Below are positions 17,445 through 25,940 of a DNA stretch of 64,000 bases, one piece after another. Each line of letters starts with the position of its first letter. Position 1 is the first letter of the stretch. This stretch comes from Nocardia higoensis NBRC 100133 (lineage in GTDB: Bacteria; Actinomycetota; Actinomycetes; Mycobacteriales; Mycobacteriaceae), in NCBI RefSeq assembly GCF_000308595.1, contig NZ_BAGA01000065.1, positions 62,001 to 126,000 on the forward strand, written 5' to 3'. The notes beneath the pieces were generated by a model. It was not told where the DNA came from. It saw nothing but the letters and a program-made list of their open reading frames with translations, and searched no databases. A program made the translations under genes and the position numbers.

Positions 17445-17469
17445 ATCGCCGAGACGCCGCGTGTGCCGG

Positions 17470-17982
17470 TCACCAGCGGTCGCGCGGGTCCTCGGTGCGC
17501 CGTCGATGCTTGCCCACCGGGCGTTCGCTGTCGGCGCCGACCACGAGCTGTTCCTCGGAGCGGGCCGTGCGCCTTCCGTGCGGCGCGACGTCGGCGCGGC
17601 CGCTGGTCATCGGAGTGTCGGCGTCCGGACGGATATGACGGCCTTCCCCGGCATCCCGGCTCGCCGAGCGCGGAGCCAAGCCGTAGTGCGAGAACAGTTC
17701 GGTCTCGGCATCACGGCTGAGGCGGCCGTCGGAGTCCAGGCGCGGCGCCGACTTGACCTGGGCCTTGCGCACCCGGACCCGCAGATCTCCCTTCTCGCCC
17801 TGTGGCCTGGCACCGGCCAGCGGGACCAGCGAATCTCCGGAGAACCATCCGGTGGAGACCGCGACCCAGGTCGGAGAGCCACTGTCGTTGTCGACATAGA
17901 TCTGCTTGACTTTGCCGATTCTGGCGCCGTCCGCGTCGATGATCATGCTGTCCAGCAGGGAATCGAGCGTTGACTGAGTCAC
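17470..17982 (-). CDS. PRC-barrel domain protein (copy 1)
   Basis: 170 residues. The first 80 form a PRC-barrel (SMIIDADGARIGKVKQIYVD, SGSPTWVAVSTGWFSGDSLV). A linker with LSRDAETELFSHYGL follows, then a charged, probably disordered tail of about 60 residues. The GTG at 17982 follows GAGGAG at good spacing. PRC-barrels are found in RimM, in photosynthetic proteins and in stress proteins; a precise role is unknown. A second PRC-barrel gene of the same build lies 145 bp upstream on the same strand, clearly a tandem duplicate, with divergent tails. Confidence 0.85.
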   Translation of the reverse strand: MTQSTLDSLLDSMIIDADGARIGKVKQIYVDNDSGSPTWVAVSTGWFSGDSLVPLAGARPQGEKGDLRVRVRKAQVKSAPRLDSDGRLSRDAETELFSHYGLAPRSASRDAGEGRHIRPDADTPMTSGRADVAPHGRRTARSEEQLVVGADSERPVGKHRRRTEDPRDRW

Positions 17983-18127
17983 GTGCGCTCCTCGGGAGTT
18001 CGTGGGTTTCCGAGGCCCCTGCGGGAGGCGCCGGGGCGCGGCTGGCAGATCAGCTATCTCCACGCAACTACCCCGGCGATCCGCGGGCAAACACCACCGG
18101 TCACGTCCTGCGGCCGGGAGTGAGCGG

Positions 18128-18601
18128 TCAGGACTCCGCGGCGACGTACCTGCGCAATCGGACCGAGGCGCCCGGCTCCGAGCAGACGGAGTCGTGGCCG
18201 CGCACCGGGTTGTCGGGCCCGTAGGTGAGCGGCTCGTCGGCGCCGGGGTGAATTCGATGGCGGCCGTAGGTGTCCCAGCCGCCGCGGCGCGGGTCGATGT
18301 CGTAGTGCGCGAACAGTTCGGCCTCGGCCGTGCGGCTCACACCGCCGTCGTGGTCCCGATGCGGGGCCGTGCGCACCCGTTCCTTGCTCACCTGCACTCG
18401 CAGGGACTCGCGGTCGAACCGATGCTGGGCGCCGGACAACGGGACCAGCGCGTTCCCCTCGGCCATGTCGGTGGCGACCGCTACCCAGGTCGGCGAACCG
18501 CTGTCGGTGTCGATGTAGATCTCTTCGACGGCACCGACCGTTTCGCCGTTGGCGTCGAAAACCGTGCTGCCGATCACGGAGTCGAGCAATGACTGAGCCA
18601 T
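18128..18601 (-). CDS. PRC-barrel domain protein (copy 2)
   Basis: 157 residues, paralogous to the gene at 17470-17982. It shares TVFDANGETVGAVEEIYID and DTDSGSPTWVAVATDMAEGN, and the motif SRTAEAELFAHYDIDPRRGG recurs after the barrel. The tail is shorter and ends RLRRYVAAES. ATG 18601 follows GAGGAGTGATC; an ATG two codons earlier is less well placed. The two copies have their own ribosome-binding sites and are probably transcribed together. Function unknown; such proteins are often stress-induced in actinobacteria, but no regulatory sequence here shows that. Confidence 0.83.
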   Translation of the reverse strand: MAQSLLDSVIGSTVFDANGETVGAVEEIYIDTDSGSPTWVAVATDMAEGNALVPLSGAQHRFDRESLRVQVSKERVRTAPHRDHDGGVSRTAEAELFAHYDIDPRRGGWDTYGRHRIHPGADEPLTYGPDNPVRGHDSVCSEPGASVRLRRYVAAES

Positions 18602-18726
18602 GATCACTCCTCGGTTGTCGGATGGAGCTCGGCTGTGCGGGGTGTACCCGCACCTACCCGTGCCGGGCGCACGGCAAACATGCGCCTGCGTACGGGGGGT
18701 ACGTCGCGAGCCCTGCGGACCCGTTC

Positions 18727-19233
18727 TCAGGCGGTGACCACGGTGAGGTCGTCCAGCAGGATCATGACCTCACCCGCCTGCTTGGTGACCGCGTCGAGCC
18801 GGACCCGCAGGGCGCGCAGTGCGGTGGCGGCGATCGGTCCGTCGAAGTCGTGGTGCAGCCGGATCCATTCCCCGGTGGCCGGGGTCGATCCGAGCGGCAC
18901 CTCGCCGTCCGCCAGGACCGCCCACACCCGTAGATCGGCGTGCGGCGAACGGATCCACAGCCGCAGCTCGCTCGTCCCGTCGGGCAGGGCCCGCGATCGC
19001 CCGGCCCGCGGCGCGAGCTCGACCTCGAAACCGGCTGCGGCCGAACGGATCAGCAGCACGACGGCGCGGTGGTCGGCACCGCGCTCGCCGTCGGCGTAGA
19101 TGCCGGGGCGCTTGGCCGGCGCGCCCTCGACGAAGGTGGTCAGATGGGTCTGCTCCGCGCCCGGGCCACGGATCTCCCAGTCGTCCCTGTTCTCGAAATC
19201 GTCGAGGAGTACCTCGGTCGAGGCATCCGGCAT
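18727..19233 (-). CDS. Unrecognised protein, probable beta-sandwich
   Basis: 168 residues with no signal peptide or membrane segment. It begins TEVLLDDFENRDDWEIRGPG and ends GEVMILLDDLTVVTA. The alternating short strands and the recurring LLDD pattern at both ends suggest a galactose-binding-like jelly roll in which the termini meet, as in carbohydrate-binding modules. This is a fold guess only. The frame is complete, with codon usage like its neighbours. It stands alone between the PRC-barrel pair and another small unknown gene on the same strand. Confidence 0.65.
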   Translation of the reverse strand: MPDASTEVLLDDFENRDDWEIRGPGAEQTHLTTFVEGAPAKRPGIYADGERGADHRAVVLLIRSAAAGFEVELAPRAGRSRALPDGTSELRLWIRSPHADLRVWAVLADGEVPLGSTPATGEWIRLHHDFDGPIAATALRALRVRLDAVTKQAGEVMILLDDLTVVTA

Positions 19234-19341
19234 GGCCTGTATTCCCTTCTCCGCGAACCCGGCACGTGCTCCGGGATTCCCCGATGGCCACCCTACAAGG
19301 TTCGCGCGTCGCGAATCCTGTGCTGCGGGTGCGGAATCGGG

Positions 19342-19677
19342 CTAACGGCGGGCGTGTTCCCTGATCCGGCTCGCATGGGCCCGGATCACGGCCGGCACCG
19401 AGTGCAGGGCGACCGCCGCCGCGTAGTCGATGAGGAAATCGCCCTCGGGATCACAGACGGTGAGGCTGTAGCCGACCAGCGGCTCGTCGAGCACCGACAG
19501 TGCGCGCGCCCAGTGGTCGATGCGCACCCGCACCGCCAGTTCGTCCAGCGCGGCTGCCACCTGGGCGCCGGTGCCGGTGTGCCGGGCCGCCCACCACGGC
19601 CGCGAACCGGCGGGCCAGGTGATCTCCACCAGGCAGTCCAGCTCGCCGATCTCCGGTACACCGGGCACGCGCGCCAT
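19342..19677 (-). CDS. Small unrecognised protein
   Basis: 111 residues starting MARVPGVPEIGELDCLVEIT. ATG 19677 is preceded by GGGGGA at five bases, which decides the start over an upstream ATG. The middle (AARHTGTGAQVAAALDELAV) and the end (AVALHSVPAVIRAHASRIRE) are predicted mainly helical. Tryptophans cluster near ITWPAGSRPWWAARH. No known family recognised. It lies just upstream of the gene at 18727-19233 on the same strand and could share its transcript. Confidence 0.6.
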   Translation of the reverse strand: MARVPGVPEIGELDCLVEITWPAGSRPWWAARHTGTGAQVAAALDELAVRVRIDHWARALSVLDEPLVGYSLTVCDPEGDFLIDYAAAVALHSVPAVIRAHASRIREHARR

Positions 19678-19734
19678 TGTTCCCCCGGCAATGGACACGC
19701 CGGGCATTCGCAGCCGTGATTCGGCGTGTCGCGC

Positions 19735-21390
19735 CTATCCGGTGGCTGCCTCGTACTCCTCGAGCGTGCGGCGCACCAGCTTGCCGGTGGCGTTGCGGGG
19801 CAACTCGTCGAGGAAGACGACGTCGCGGGGGACCTTGTGTCGAGCCAGATTGGCCTTGACGTAGTCCTTGATCTCCTGCGGATCGCGGGCGGCGTCCTCG
19901 GTCGTGACGACGAAGGCACGCAGGCGCTTGCCGAAATCGCGGTCGGGCACCCCGACCACCGCGGCCTCGAGCACGTCGGGCCGCTCGACGAGCAGGTTCT
20001 CCACCTCCAGCGGGAAGACGTTCTCGCCGCCGGAGACGATCATGTCGTCGTCACGTCCGTCGATGAACAGCCTGCCCTCGGCGTCGAAATGCCCGACGTC
20101 ACCGCTGGAGAGCAGGCCGTCGACGGTCTCCTTGGTGCGGCCGTCGGTGTAGCCGCTGAAGCTCAGGCCGCTGGAGACGAAGATCGTGCCGACCACGCCG
20201 GGCGTGGTGACCTTCTTGCGCTGCTCGTCGTAGATCGCCACCCGGCAGCCGACCGGCGGGCGGCCCACCGTGCCCGGCGCCTCGCGCATGTCGCGCGGGG
20301 TGGCCACGGCGGCGACGGCCACCTCGGTGGAGGCGTACAGGTTGTAGAGGACTTCACCGAAGGCCGCCTCGGTGCGCGCGCTCAGATCCGGCGACAGCGA
20401 GGAGCCTGCCGCGAAGATGACCCGCAACGAGGAGGTGTCGTACCGGGAGAGCACCTCCGGGCCGAGATCGATGATGCGCTGCAGCATGGTCGGTACCAGC
20501 ACCAGGGTCGCGGCGCGATGCTCGGCGACCGCCGCCACGGTGGCCTCGGGATCGAACTTGCGCTGGCGCAGCACCACCTTGTTGCCCAGGCTCCAGCCCA
20601 GTGCGAGCTGGGACAGGCCGGTGCCGTGGAAGACCGGCGCGGCCATGACCATGGTGTTGTTCCTCGGCAGCGGAATACGGTCGAGGAACTGCGCCGAGGT
20701 CAGCGGCGAGACCTTGTCGCGCGGTGCGCCCTTCGGCGTCCCGGTGGTGCCACTGGTGAGGATCACGACGCCGCCGGGCTCGGCGGGTGGCGCCGGGGGC
20801 GGGCCGTCGGCGTGCGCCGCGATCAGCGCATCGATCGTCGGCGTGGTGTCCTCGCCGGCCGGGTCGTCGACCCATGTGCGGAACCTCTTGGTGGTCTCGG
20901 GCACCGCTTCGACCACCGCGGTGAACTCGTCGTCGTACAGGATCGCCTGCACCTGCTCGCGCACCGAGACATCGGCCAGCTGCGGCTTGGCGAATCCGGT
21001 GTTCATCAGCACCAGCCGCGCGCCGAGCTTGCCCGCCGCCAGCATGGTCAGGATCATGCCGCGATGGTCGCGGCACAATGAGGCGAGCACGGTGTCGGAG
21101 CCGAGCCCGGCGGCGGCCAGGCCGCGCGCCAGGGCGTCGGACTGCCGGTCGAGTTCGTGGAAGGTCAGCGTGCCACGTTCGTCGACCACCGCGGGCGAGT
21201 CGCCGTGGGCGCGCACGCCGTGGCGCATGACGGTGGTGAACGGGCCGTAGATCTCCGAATCGCGGATGGTACGCAGGGTTTCGGCGGGCTGCAGCGGGTT
21301 GATCATCCCGCGCTTGCTGAGGACCGCGAGCGCGGATACCGCATCGGTCGCCGTCCGCGCTATTTCCCGTGGTGACACCCTTTTGCCCAC
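19735..21390 (-). CDS. Fatty-acyl-CoA synthetase (FadD-like, AMP-forming)
   Basis: A 551-residue ANL-superfamily ligase that activates a carboxylic acid through an acyl-adenylate to its CoA thioester (or to a fatty acyl-AMP). Visible motifs are the P-loop ILTSGTTGTPKGAP, the A5-like NLYASTEVAV, SSGDVGHFDAEGRLFIDGRD (A7/A8 with the hinge aspartate) and the A10 lysine in LPRNATGKLVRR. GTG 21390 is chosen because GGAGA lies five bases upstream; the frame stays open for 27 more codons to ATG 21471. Not part of an obvious lipid operon, so substrate is unknown. Confidence 0.88.
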   Translation of the reverse strand: MGKRVSPREIARTATDAVSALAVLSKRGMINPLQPAETLRTIRDSEIYGPFTTVMRHGVRAHGDSPAVVDERGTLTFHELDRQSDALARGLAAAGLGSDTVLASLCRDHRGMILTMLAAGKLGARLVLMNTGFAKPQLADVSVREQVQAILYDDEFTAVVEAVPETTKRFRTWVDDPAGEDTTPTIDALIAAHADGPPPAPPAEPGGVVILTSGTTGTPKGAPRDKVSPLTSAQFLDRIPLPRNNTMVMAAPVFHGTGLSQLALGWSLGNKVVLRQRKFDPEATVAAVAEHRAATLVLVPTMLQRIIDLGPEVLSRYDTSSLRVIFAAGSSLSPDLSARTEAAFGEVLYNLYASTEVAVAAVATPRDMREAPGTVGRPPVGCRVAIYDEQRKKVTTPGVVGTIFVSSGLSFSGYTDGRTKETVDGLLSSGDVGHFDAEGRLFIDGRDDDMIVSGGENVFPLEVENLLVERPDVLEAAVVGVPDRDFGKRLRAFVVTTEDAARDPQEIKDYVKANLARHKVPRDVVFLDELPRNATGKLVRRTLEEYEAATG

Positions 21391-21514
21391 TACATTCTCC
21401 ACTTCACTCGACCGCGGTTCCCAGCCCCCCGAACCGTTGAGCCGAGCGTAGCCCAGCATGAGAATCCCCATTCACTTATTGGCGAGATCGCCTGGGAATC
21501 GGCTGGTTACGCCG

Positions 21515-21775
21515 TCACGCGGGCTGGGGCGCGCGCTCGGCCGGCTCGTCGGCGGGGTCGGCCGTGGTCGCCGAGGTGGCGTGACGAGCCGAGAGGGCGA
21601 CCAGAGCGAGGCCGAGAACGATCCATCCGAAGAGCACGAGCGTGGCCTGCCCGGACCCGGCGCAGTCGAAGAAGGCGGCGGAGCGGATGACGGTGCCCGC
21701 GGCGCCGATGGGCAGCAGCTGACCGACCTCGCTCCAGGGCTGCGGCAGCCGGGCCGGTGCGGCCGGACCTCTCGG
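21515..21775 (-). pseudogene. 3' remnant of a multi-pass membrane transport protein gene
   Basis: On the minus strand an 80-odd-codon stretch ends at TGA 21515-21517. It reads LPQPWSEVGQLLPIGAAGTV, then IRSAAFFDCAGSGQATLVLF, then a membrane segment GWIVLGLALVAL and a polar tail. This looks like the C-terminus of an ABC-2/YhgE-type export permease. Coding resemblance fades near 21750, and an in-frame stop lies at 21806-21808. No start and no N-terminal two thirds exist. On the right it abuts a plus-strand remnant, so a deletion removed the 5' parts of both genes. Confidence 0.6.
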
Positions 21776-21897
21776 CAGTCCGGTTCCTGCTCGGTCTGGC
21801 GACGATCACCAGGCCGTTGCCCGGTGCGGGGATCCCCGAGCTGGACGACCACGAGGAATGGATCGCGGAGGTCTATCGCCGCGGCCTGCGGCCCTGA
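21757..21897 (+). pseudogene. 3' remnant of a probable TetR-type regulator gene
   Basis: A plus-strand frame of about 46 codons reads VRPDLSAVRFLLGLATITRP and ends EEWIAEVYRRGLRP at TGA 21895-21897. The last residues resemble the C-termini of TetR-family regulators. No helix-turn-helix region precedes it: upstream sequence belongs to the minus-strand membrane protein remnant. The arrangement fits a former divergent regulator/transporter pair. Confidence 0.5.
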
Positions 21898-22034
21898 GCG
21901 GCGCACGCCACCGCATCGCGGTTCCGGTCGTTCTGTTTCGCTTGCATTACTGTCCAGCGCGAACGCCGAGTGTCGCTTACATTGCGACCGTGTGGTGAAC
22001 GCACGTTTCACCCATGGAGACTGTGGAGGGTGCT

Positions 22035-22940
22035 GTGTCTGTTCGTTCTGTACTGGGCAGGTCCGGTGTGAAGGCGATGTGCGCGGCGTTCGGCGGTGCG
22101 CTGGTTCTGGCCGGATGCACGACCAACACCGAAGGCTCCGGCGACGAGGTCGCGAAGGTCGAGGTATCCGAGGTCGCCGAGATCGCCGCGAAATTGCCGG
22201 ACGACATCAAGCAGGCGGGCAAACTCGTGGTCGGCGTCAACATCCCGTATCAGCCCAACGAGTACAAGGACGCCTCCGGCAAGATCGTCGGCTTCGACGT
22301 GGATCTGATGAACGCCGTCACCGCGGTGCTTGGCATCGACGCCGAGTACGTCGAGTCCGCCTTCGAGAAGATCATCCCGGCGATCCAGGCGGGCACCTAC
22401 GACGTGGGCATGTCCTCGATCACCGATTCCCAGGAGCGCGAGAAGCAGGTCGACTTCACCACCTACTTCAGCGCGGGCATCCAGTGGGCCCAGCAGACCG
22501 GTAAGTCGATCGACCCGGACAATGCCTGCGGCCTGCGGGTCGCGGTGCAGGCCACCACGGTCGAGCACACCGACGAGGTGCCTGCCAAGAGCGACAAGTG
22601 CGTGTCCGAGGGCAAGGCGCCCATAACCATCAAGGCCTTCGACGAGCAGAGCGCGGCCACCAACGCGCTGGTCCAAGGGCAGGTCGACGCCATGTCCGCG
22701 GATTCGCCGGTGACCGCCTACGCGGTGAAGCAGAGCGGCGGCAAGATCGAGCTCGCCGGACCGGTCTTCGACTCCGCCCCGTACGGCTACGCCGTGGAGA
22801 AGGGCTCGTCGCTGGCAGTTGCCCTGCAGGCCGCGGTCAACCACCTGATCGAGAACGGCCAGTACAAGCAGATCACCGAGAACTGGGGTGTGCAGGAAGG
22901 CGCCATCACCGAGTCGGTGATCAACGGGGCCGTGAGCTGA
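22035..22940 (+). CDS. Polar amino acid ABC transporter, substrate-binding lipoprotein
   Basis: A 301-residue family 3 solute-binding protein. Basic N-terminus, hydrophobic run and lipobox LAGC place the lipidated cysteine at residue 28. Mature features include GKLVVGVNIPYQPNEY, GFDVDLMNAVTAVLG and the later MSSITDSQEREKQVDFTTYF. GTG 22035 follows GGAGGG closely; the ATG at 22014 would add seven residues and lacks a good site. It starts a three-gene operon with a permease and an ATPase. Ligand class is polar (Gln/Glu/His/Arg or similar) and cannot be narrowed. The ATTACTG-like upstream region may hold the promoter but no clear hexamers were assigned. Confidence 0.9.
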   Translation: MSVRSVLGRSGVKAMCAAFGGALVLAGCTTNTEGSGDEVAKVEVSEVAEIAAKLPDDIKQAGKLVVGVNIPYQPNEYKDASGKIVGFDVDLMNAVTAVLGIDAEYVESAFEKIIPAIQAGTYDVGMSSITDSQEREKQVDFTTYFSAGIQWAQQTGKSIDPDNACGLRVAVQATTVEHTDEVPAKSDKCVSEGKAPITIKAFDEQSAATNALVQGQVDAMSADSPVTAYAVKQSGGKIELAGPVFDSAPYGYAVEKGSSLAVALQAAVNHLIENGQYKQITENWGVQEGAITESVINGAVS

Positions 22941-22943
22941 TCG

Positions 22944-23864
22944 ATGGCGGCAACCGACGACGCGACGCCGGCACCGGAGCCGATCAAAGCGGTCCCGCTG
23001 CGCAGGCCGGGGCGCTGGATCGCGGCGACGATCATCCTGGCGCTGCTGGGGCTGTTCATCTACGGCGCGGCCACCAACGAGGCCTACAAGTGGGATACCT
23101 ACGCGAAGTACCTGTTCGACACCCGCATCCTCGCCGGCGCGGTGGTCACCCTGGAACTCACCGTGCTGGCCATGCTGATCGCCATCGTGCTCGGCACGGT
23201 GCTGGCCGTGATGCGGTTGTCGCCCAACCCGGTGCTGCGCGCGACGGCATGGGTCTACCTCTGGATCTTCCGCGGCACCCCGGTGTTCGTGCAGTTGGTG
23301 TTCTGGGGTCTGTTCCCCTCGCTGTACAAGCAGATCGTGCTCGGGGTGCCGTTCGGGCCCAGCTTCGTCGAGTTCGACATCCAGAGTCTGCAGGCCGCGT
23401 TCACCTTCGCGGTGATCGGCCTCGGGCTCAACGAGGCGGCCTACATGGCCGAGATCGTGCGCGCGGGCATCAACTCGGTGGAAGAGGGTCAGCGGGAAGC
23501 CTCGGTGGCCCTGGGCATGTCCTGGTCACAGACCATGCGCCGCACCGTGCTGCCGCAAGCGATGCGCGTCATCATCCCGCCGACGGGCAACGAGCTGATC
23601 GGTATGCTCAAGACCACCTCACTGGTCACCGCCATCCCGCTCAGCACCGACCTGTACGGCCGCGCCCGTGACATCTACGGCGTCAACTTCCAGCCCATTC
23701 CGCTGCTGCTGGTCACCGCCACCTGGTATCTGGCCATCACCAGCGTGCTCATGGTCGGGCAGTACTACCTGGAACGGCACTACTCGCGGGGCGTGTCGCG
23801 ACAGCTGACCGCCAAGCAACTGCGGGCACTGGCCGACGCACAGAAACCGGATATCGCGAAATGA
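22944..23864 (+). CDS. Polar amino acid ABC transporter permease
   Basis: A 306-residue HisM/GlnP-family permease. A polar leader with one early helix (about residues 31-48) precedes the conserved MetI-like domain. The EAA coupling loop [20 protein letters not shown] and the following [20 protein letters not shown] are characteristic. A single permease gene implies a homodimeric membrane unit. It starts three bases after the binding protein stop and overlaps the ATPase start by 4 bp (ATGA at 23861), so the three genes form one operon. Confidence 0.93.
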   Translation: MAATDDATPAPEPIKAVPLRRPGRWIAATIILALLGLFIYGAATNEAYKWDTYAKYLFDTRILAGAVVTLELTVLAMLIAIVLGTVLAVMRLSPNPVLRATAWVYLWIFRGTPVFVQLVFWGLFPSLYKQIVLGVPFGPSFVEFDIQSLQAAFTFAVIGLGLNEAAYMAEIVRAGINSVEEGQREASVALGMSWSQTMRRTVLPQAMRVIIPPTGNELIGMLKTTSLVTAIPLSTDLYGRARDIYGVNFQPIPLLLVTATWYLAITSVLMVGQYYLERHYSRGVSRQLTAKQLRALADAQKPDIAK

Positions 23865-24643
23865 CAGCAACGGCCGACGGGCCGGTCCCGATGATCCGCG
23901 CCGAGCGGGTGTGCAAGAGCTTCGGCGCGCTGCAGGTGCTCAAGGGCGTCTCACTCGAGGTCGCGCGCGGCGAGGTGATGTGCCTGATCGGCCCGTCCGG
24001 CTCGGGAAAGTCGACCTTCCTGCGCTGCATCAACCACCTCGAGCAGGTCAACGCGGGCCGGCTCTACGTCGACGGCGAGCTGGTGGGCTACCGGCAGAAG
24101 GGCGGCAAGCTCTACCAGTTGCATCCGCGCGAGGCGGCCAGGCAGCGCAGGGACATCGGCATGGTGTTCCAGCACTTCAATCTCTTTCCGCACCGCACCG
24201 CGCTGGAGAACATCATCGAGGCGCCGACCCAGGTCAAGAAGGTGCCCAAGGCCAAGGCGCTCGAGCGCGGGCGCGAGCTGCTGGCGCGGGTCGGCATGAC
24301 CGACAAGGCCGATGCCTATCCGGCGCAGTTGTCGGGCGGTCAGCAGCAGCGCCTCGCCATCGCCCGCGCGCTGGCGATGGACCCCAAGCTGATGCTCTTC
24401 GACGAGCCGACTTCGGCGCTGGATCCGGAACTGGTCGGCGAGGTGCTCACGGTCATGCGCGAGCTCGCCGACAGCGGCATGACGATGGTGGTGGTCACCC
24501 ACGAGATGGGTTTCGCCAGGGAGGTCGCCGATCAGCTGGTCTTCATGGACGGCGGCGTGGTCGTCGAATCCGGTCCGCCGCGCGAGATGCTCGCCGAGCC
24601 GAAGCACGAGCGCACGAAGGCCTTCCTCTCCCGCCTGCTCTGA
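23861..24643 (+). CDS. Polar amino acid ABC transporter ATPase
   Basis: A 260-residue GlnQ/HisP-type ATPase. Walker [11 protein letters not shown]-loop [10 protein letters not shown], signature [15 protein letters not shown], Walker [15 protein letters not shown] and the switch histidine in VVVTHEMGF are all intact. It powers import through the upstream permease. Slightly longer than E. coli GlnQ owing to an insertion around [20 protein letters not shown], which is typical of actinobacterial members. A strong terminator follows 22 bases after the stop. Confidence 0.94.
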   Translation: MTATADGPVPMIRAERVCKSFGALQVLKGVSLEVARGEVMCLIGPSGSGKSTFLRCINHLEQVNAGRLYVDGELVGYRQKGGKLYQLHPREAARQRRDIGMVFQHFNLFPHRTALENIIEAPTQVKKVPKAKALERGRELLARVGMTDKADAYPAQLSGGQQQRLAIARALAMDPKLMLFDEPTSALDPELVGEVLTVMRELADSGMTMVVVTHEMGFAREVADQLVFMDGGVVVESGPPREMLAEPKHERTKAFLSRLL

Positions 24644-24665
24644 GTCGTATTCGACGCACCCTCGG

Positions 24666-24695
24666 CACGAGCCCCGGAAACCTCCGGGGCTCGTG
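24666..24695 (+). terminator. Terminator of the polar amino acid transporter operon
   Basis: CACGAGCCCCGGA (24666-24678) and TCCGGGGCTCGTG (24683-24695) form a perfect 13-bp stem with the 4-base loop AACC. Confidence 0.85.
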
Positions 24696-24734
24696 TGCAT
24701 TGTGGGGAACCGTGTGAGCTCGGGCACGCGCAGT

Positions 24735-24762
24735 GCTATCTTCGTGATATCACTTCGATATT
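24735..24762 (+). promoter_or_regulatory. Helically phased operator upstream of the SPFH gene
   Basis: Three hexamers GCTATC (24735-24740), GATATC (24746-24751) and GATATT (24757-24762) are spaced at exactly 11 bp, so all face the same side of the helix. The middle one lies in the palindrome GTGATATCAC. They end three bases before the ribosome-binding site GGGAGG. Such arrays suit ribbon-helix-helix proteins, one of which is encoded by the second gene of this pair, so autoregulation is inferred. Confidence 0.6.
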
Positions 24763-24775
24763 CCGGGAGGTTGTC

Positions 24776-25660
24776 ATGGAGTTCCGGTCCGCATCGCGCG
24801 TCAACGGGTTCCTCGTACTGCTGGCGCTGCTGGTGCTGCTGCTCGTCTTCGGTGGCGCGGCCGCGCTCGGCTTCGTCGCCGCGGCCGGCGGTGACAATGT
24901 GCCCGCGCTGATCGCCGCCATCGCCGCCTCCGTCGGCGTGGCCGTCCTGCTCCTCCTGCTGACCGGCCTGACCGTCGTCAACCCGAACGAGGCCAAGGTG
25001 GTGCAGTTCTTCGGGCGCTACATCGGCTCGGTGAGCGAGCCCGGCTTCTACTCGGTGATCCCGCTGACCGACCGCAAATCCATCTCGCTGCGGGTACGCA
25101 ACTTCGAGACCCAGAAGCTCAAGGTCAACGACGCAGACGGCAATCCGGTCGAGATCGGCGCGGTGGTCGTCTACAAGGTGGTCGACAGCTTCAAGGCGGC
25201 TTTCTCGGTCGACGACTACGAGGAGTACGTGGAGACCCAGTCGGAGGCCGCGGTCCGGCATCTGGCCACCACCCACCCCTACGACGCGCACGACGCCGGC
25301 CGCACCAGCCTGCGCGACGGCACCGAGATCGCCGAGGAACTCACCGTCGAGCTGCGTGAGCGCACCGCGATGGCGGGTATCGAGGTGATCGAAGCGCGCA
25401 TCACCCACCTGGCGTACGCGCCGGAGATCGCCCAGGCCATGCTGGTACGTCAGCAGGCGGCTCAGGTGGTCGCCGCACGGGCGCACATCGTGGAAGGAGC
25501 CGTCGGGATGGTCGGTATGGCGCTGGATCGGCTCACCGCGCAGGGCGTGGTCGAACTCGACGAGGAGCGGCGCGCGGCGATGGTGTCGAACCTGCTGGTG
25601 GTGCTCTGCGGCGATCGCGCCACCCAGCCGGTGGTCAACGCCGGAACGCTCTACAACTGA
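24776..25660 (+). CDS. SPFH (band 7/stomatin-like) membrane protein
   Basis: 294 residues. Two membrane helices (about residues 10-35 and 43-64) precede an SPFH domain beginning [20 protein letters not shown], with [23 protein letters not shown] strands and a C-terminal helical region [24 protein letters not shown] proteins form oligomeric cages or rafts on membranes and often help membrane proteases or stress responses. ATG 24776 has GGGAGG at five bases; the frame is open further upstream through the terminator, which rules that out. It is followed eight bases later by a small ribbon-helix-helix gene. Confidence 0.88.
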   Translation: MEFRSASRVNGFLVLLALLVLLLVFGGAAALGFVAAAGGDNVPALIAAIAASVGVAVLLLLLTGLTVVNPNEAKVVQFFGRYIGSVSEPGFYSVIPLTDRKSISLRVRNFETQKLKVNDADGNPVEIGAVVVYKVVDSFKAAFSVDDYEEYVETQSEAAVRHLATTHPYDAHDAGRTSLRDGTEIAEELTVELRERTAMAGIEVIEARITHLAYAPEIAQAMLVRQQAAQVVAARAHIVEGAVGMVGMALDRLTAQGVVELDEERRAAMVSNLLVVLCGDRATQPVVNAGTLYN

Positions 25661-25668
25661 GCCCGGCC

Positions 25669-25845
25669 GTGCCCGAACGGAAGAAGCTGCTGTTGCGGCT
25701 CGACCCGGCCGTCCACGAGGCGATCGCCCGGTGGGCGGCCGACGACCTGCGCAGCATCAACGCGCAGATCGAGTACGCGCTGCGGCTGGCGCTGGAGCAG
25801 GCCGGGCGCAAGCCCAAGCCCGGTGCTGTCCCCGATTCCGACTGA
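25669..25845 (+). CDS. Small Arc-like ribbon-helix-helix protein
   Basis: 58 residues, GTG start 25669, eight bases after the SPFH stop. The first strand KKLLLRLDPAVHEAIARWAA and the helix ADDLRSINAQIEYALRLALE match Arc/MetJ-type ribbon-helix-helix DNA-binding proteins, with the strand residues that would contact DNA being LLLRL. It is too small to be an enzyme and has no adjacent toxin gene, so a toxin-antitoxin role is not indicated. Most likely it represses the SPFH operon through the phased repeats at 24735-24762. The tail after RKPKPGA is unstructured. Confidence 0.85.
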   Translation: MPERKKLLLRLDPAVHEAIARWAADDLRSINAQIEYALRLALEQAGRKPKPGAVPDSD

Positions 25846-25914
25846 GGCTTTCGTTCGAGTCGGCCGGGGCGCGCGAACGGGGGAGCGCGCGGCGCGGCGG
25901 GGATTTCCGTGACG

Positions 25915-25940
25915 AACCCGGCTGGGTGATCAGCCGGGTT
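25915..25940 (+). terminator. Terminator of the SPFH/RHH operon
   Basis: AACCCGGCT (25915-25923) pairs perfectly with AGCCGGGTT (25932-25940), followed by TGTG. It overlaps the stop codon of the convergent methyltransferase gene and may act for both strands. Confidence 0.75.

Noticed and set aside
25669..25845. Ribbon-helix-helix protein as an antitoxin
   Set aside because: No toxin-like gene is adjacent. The partner is an SPFH membrane protein, so a repressor role is more likely.
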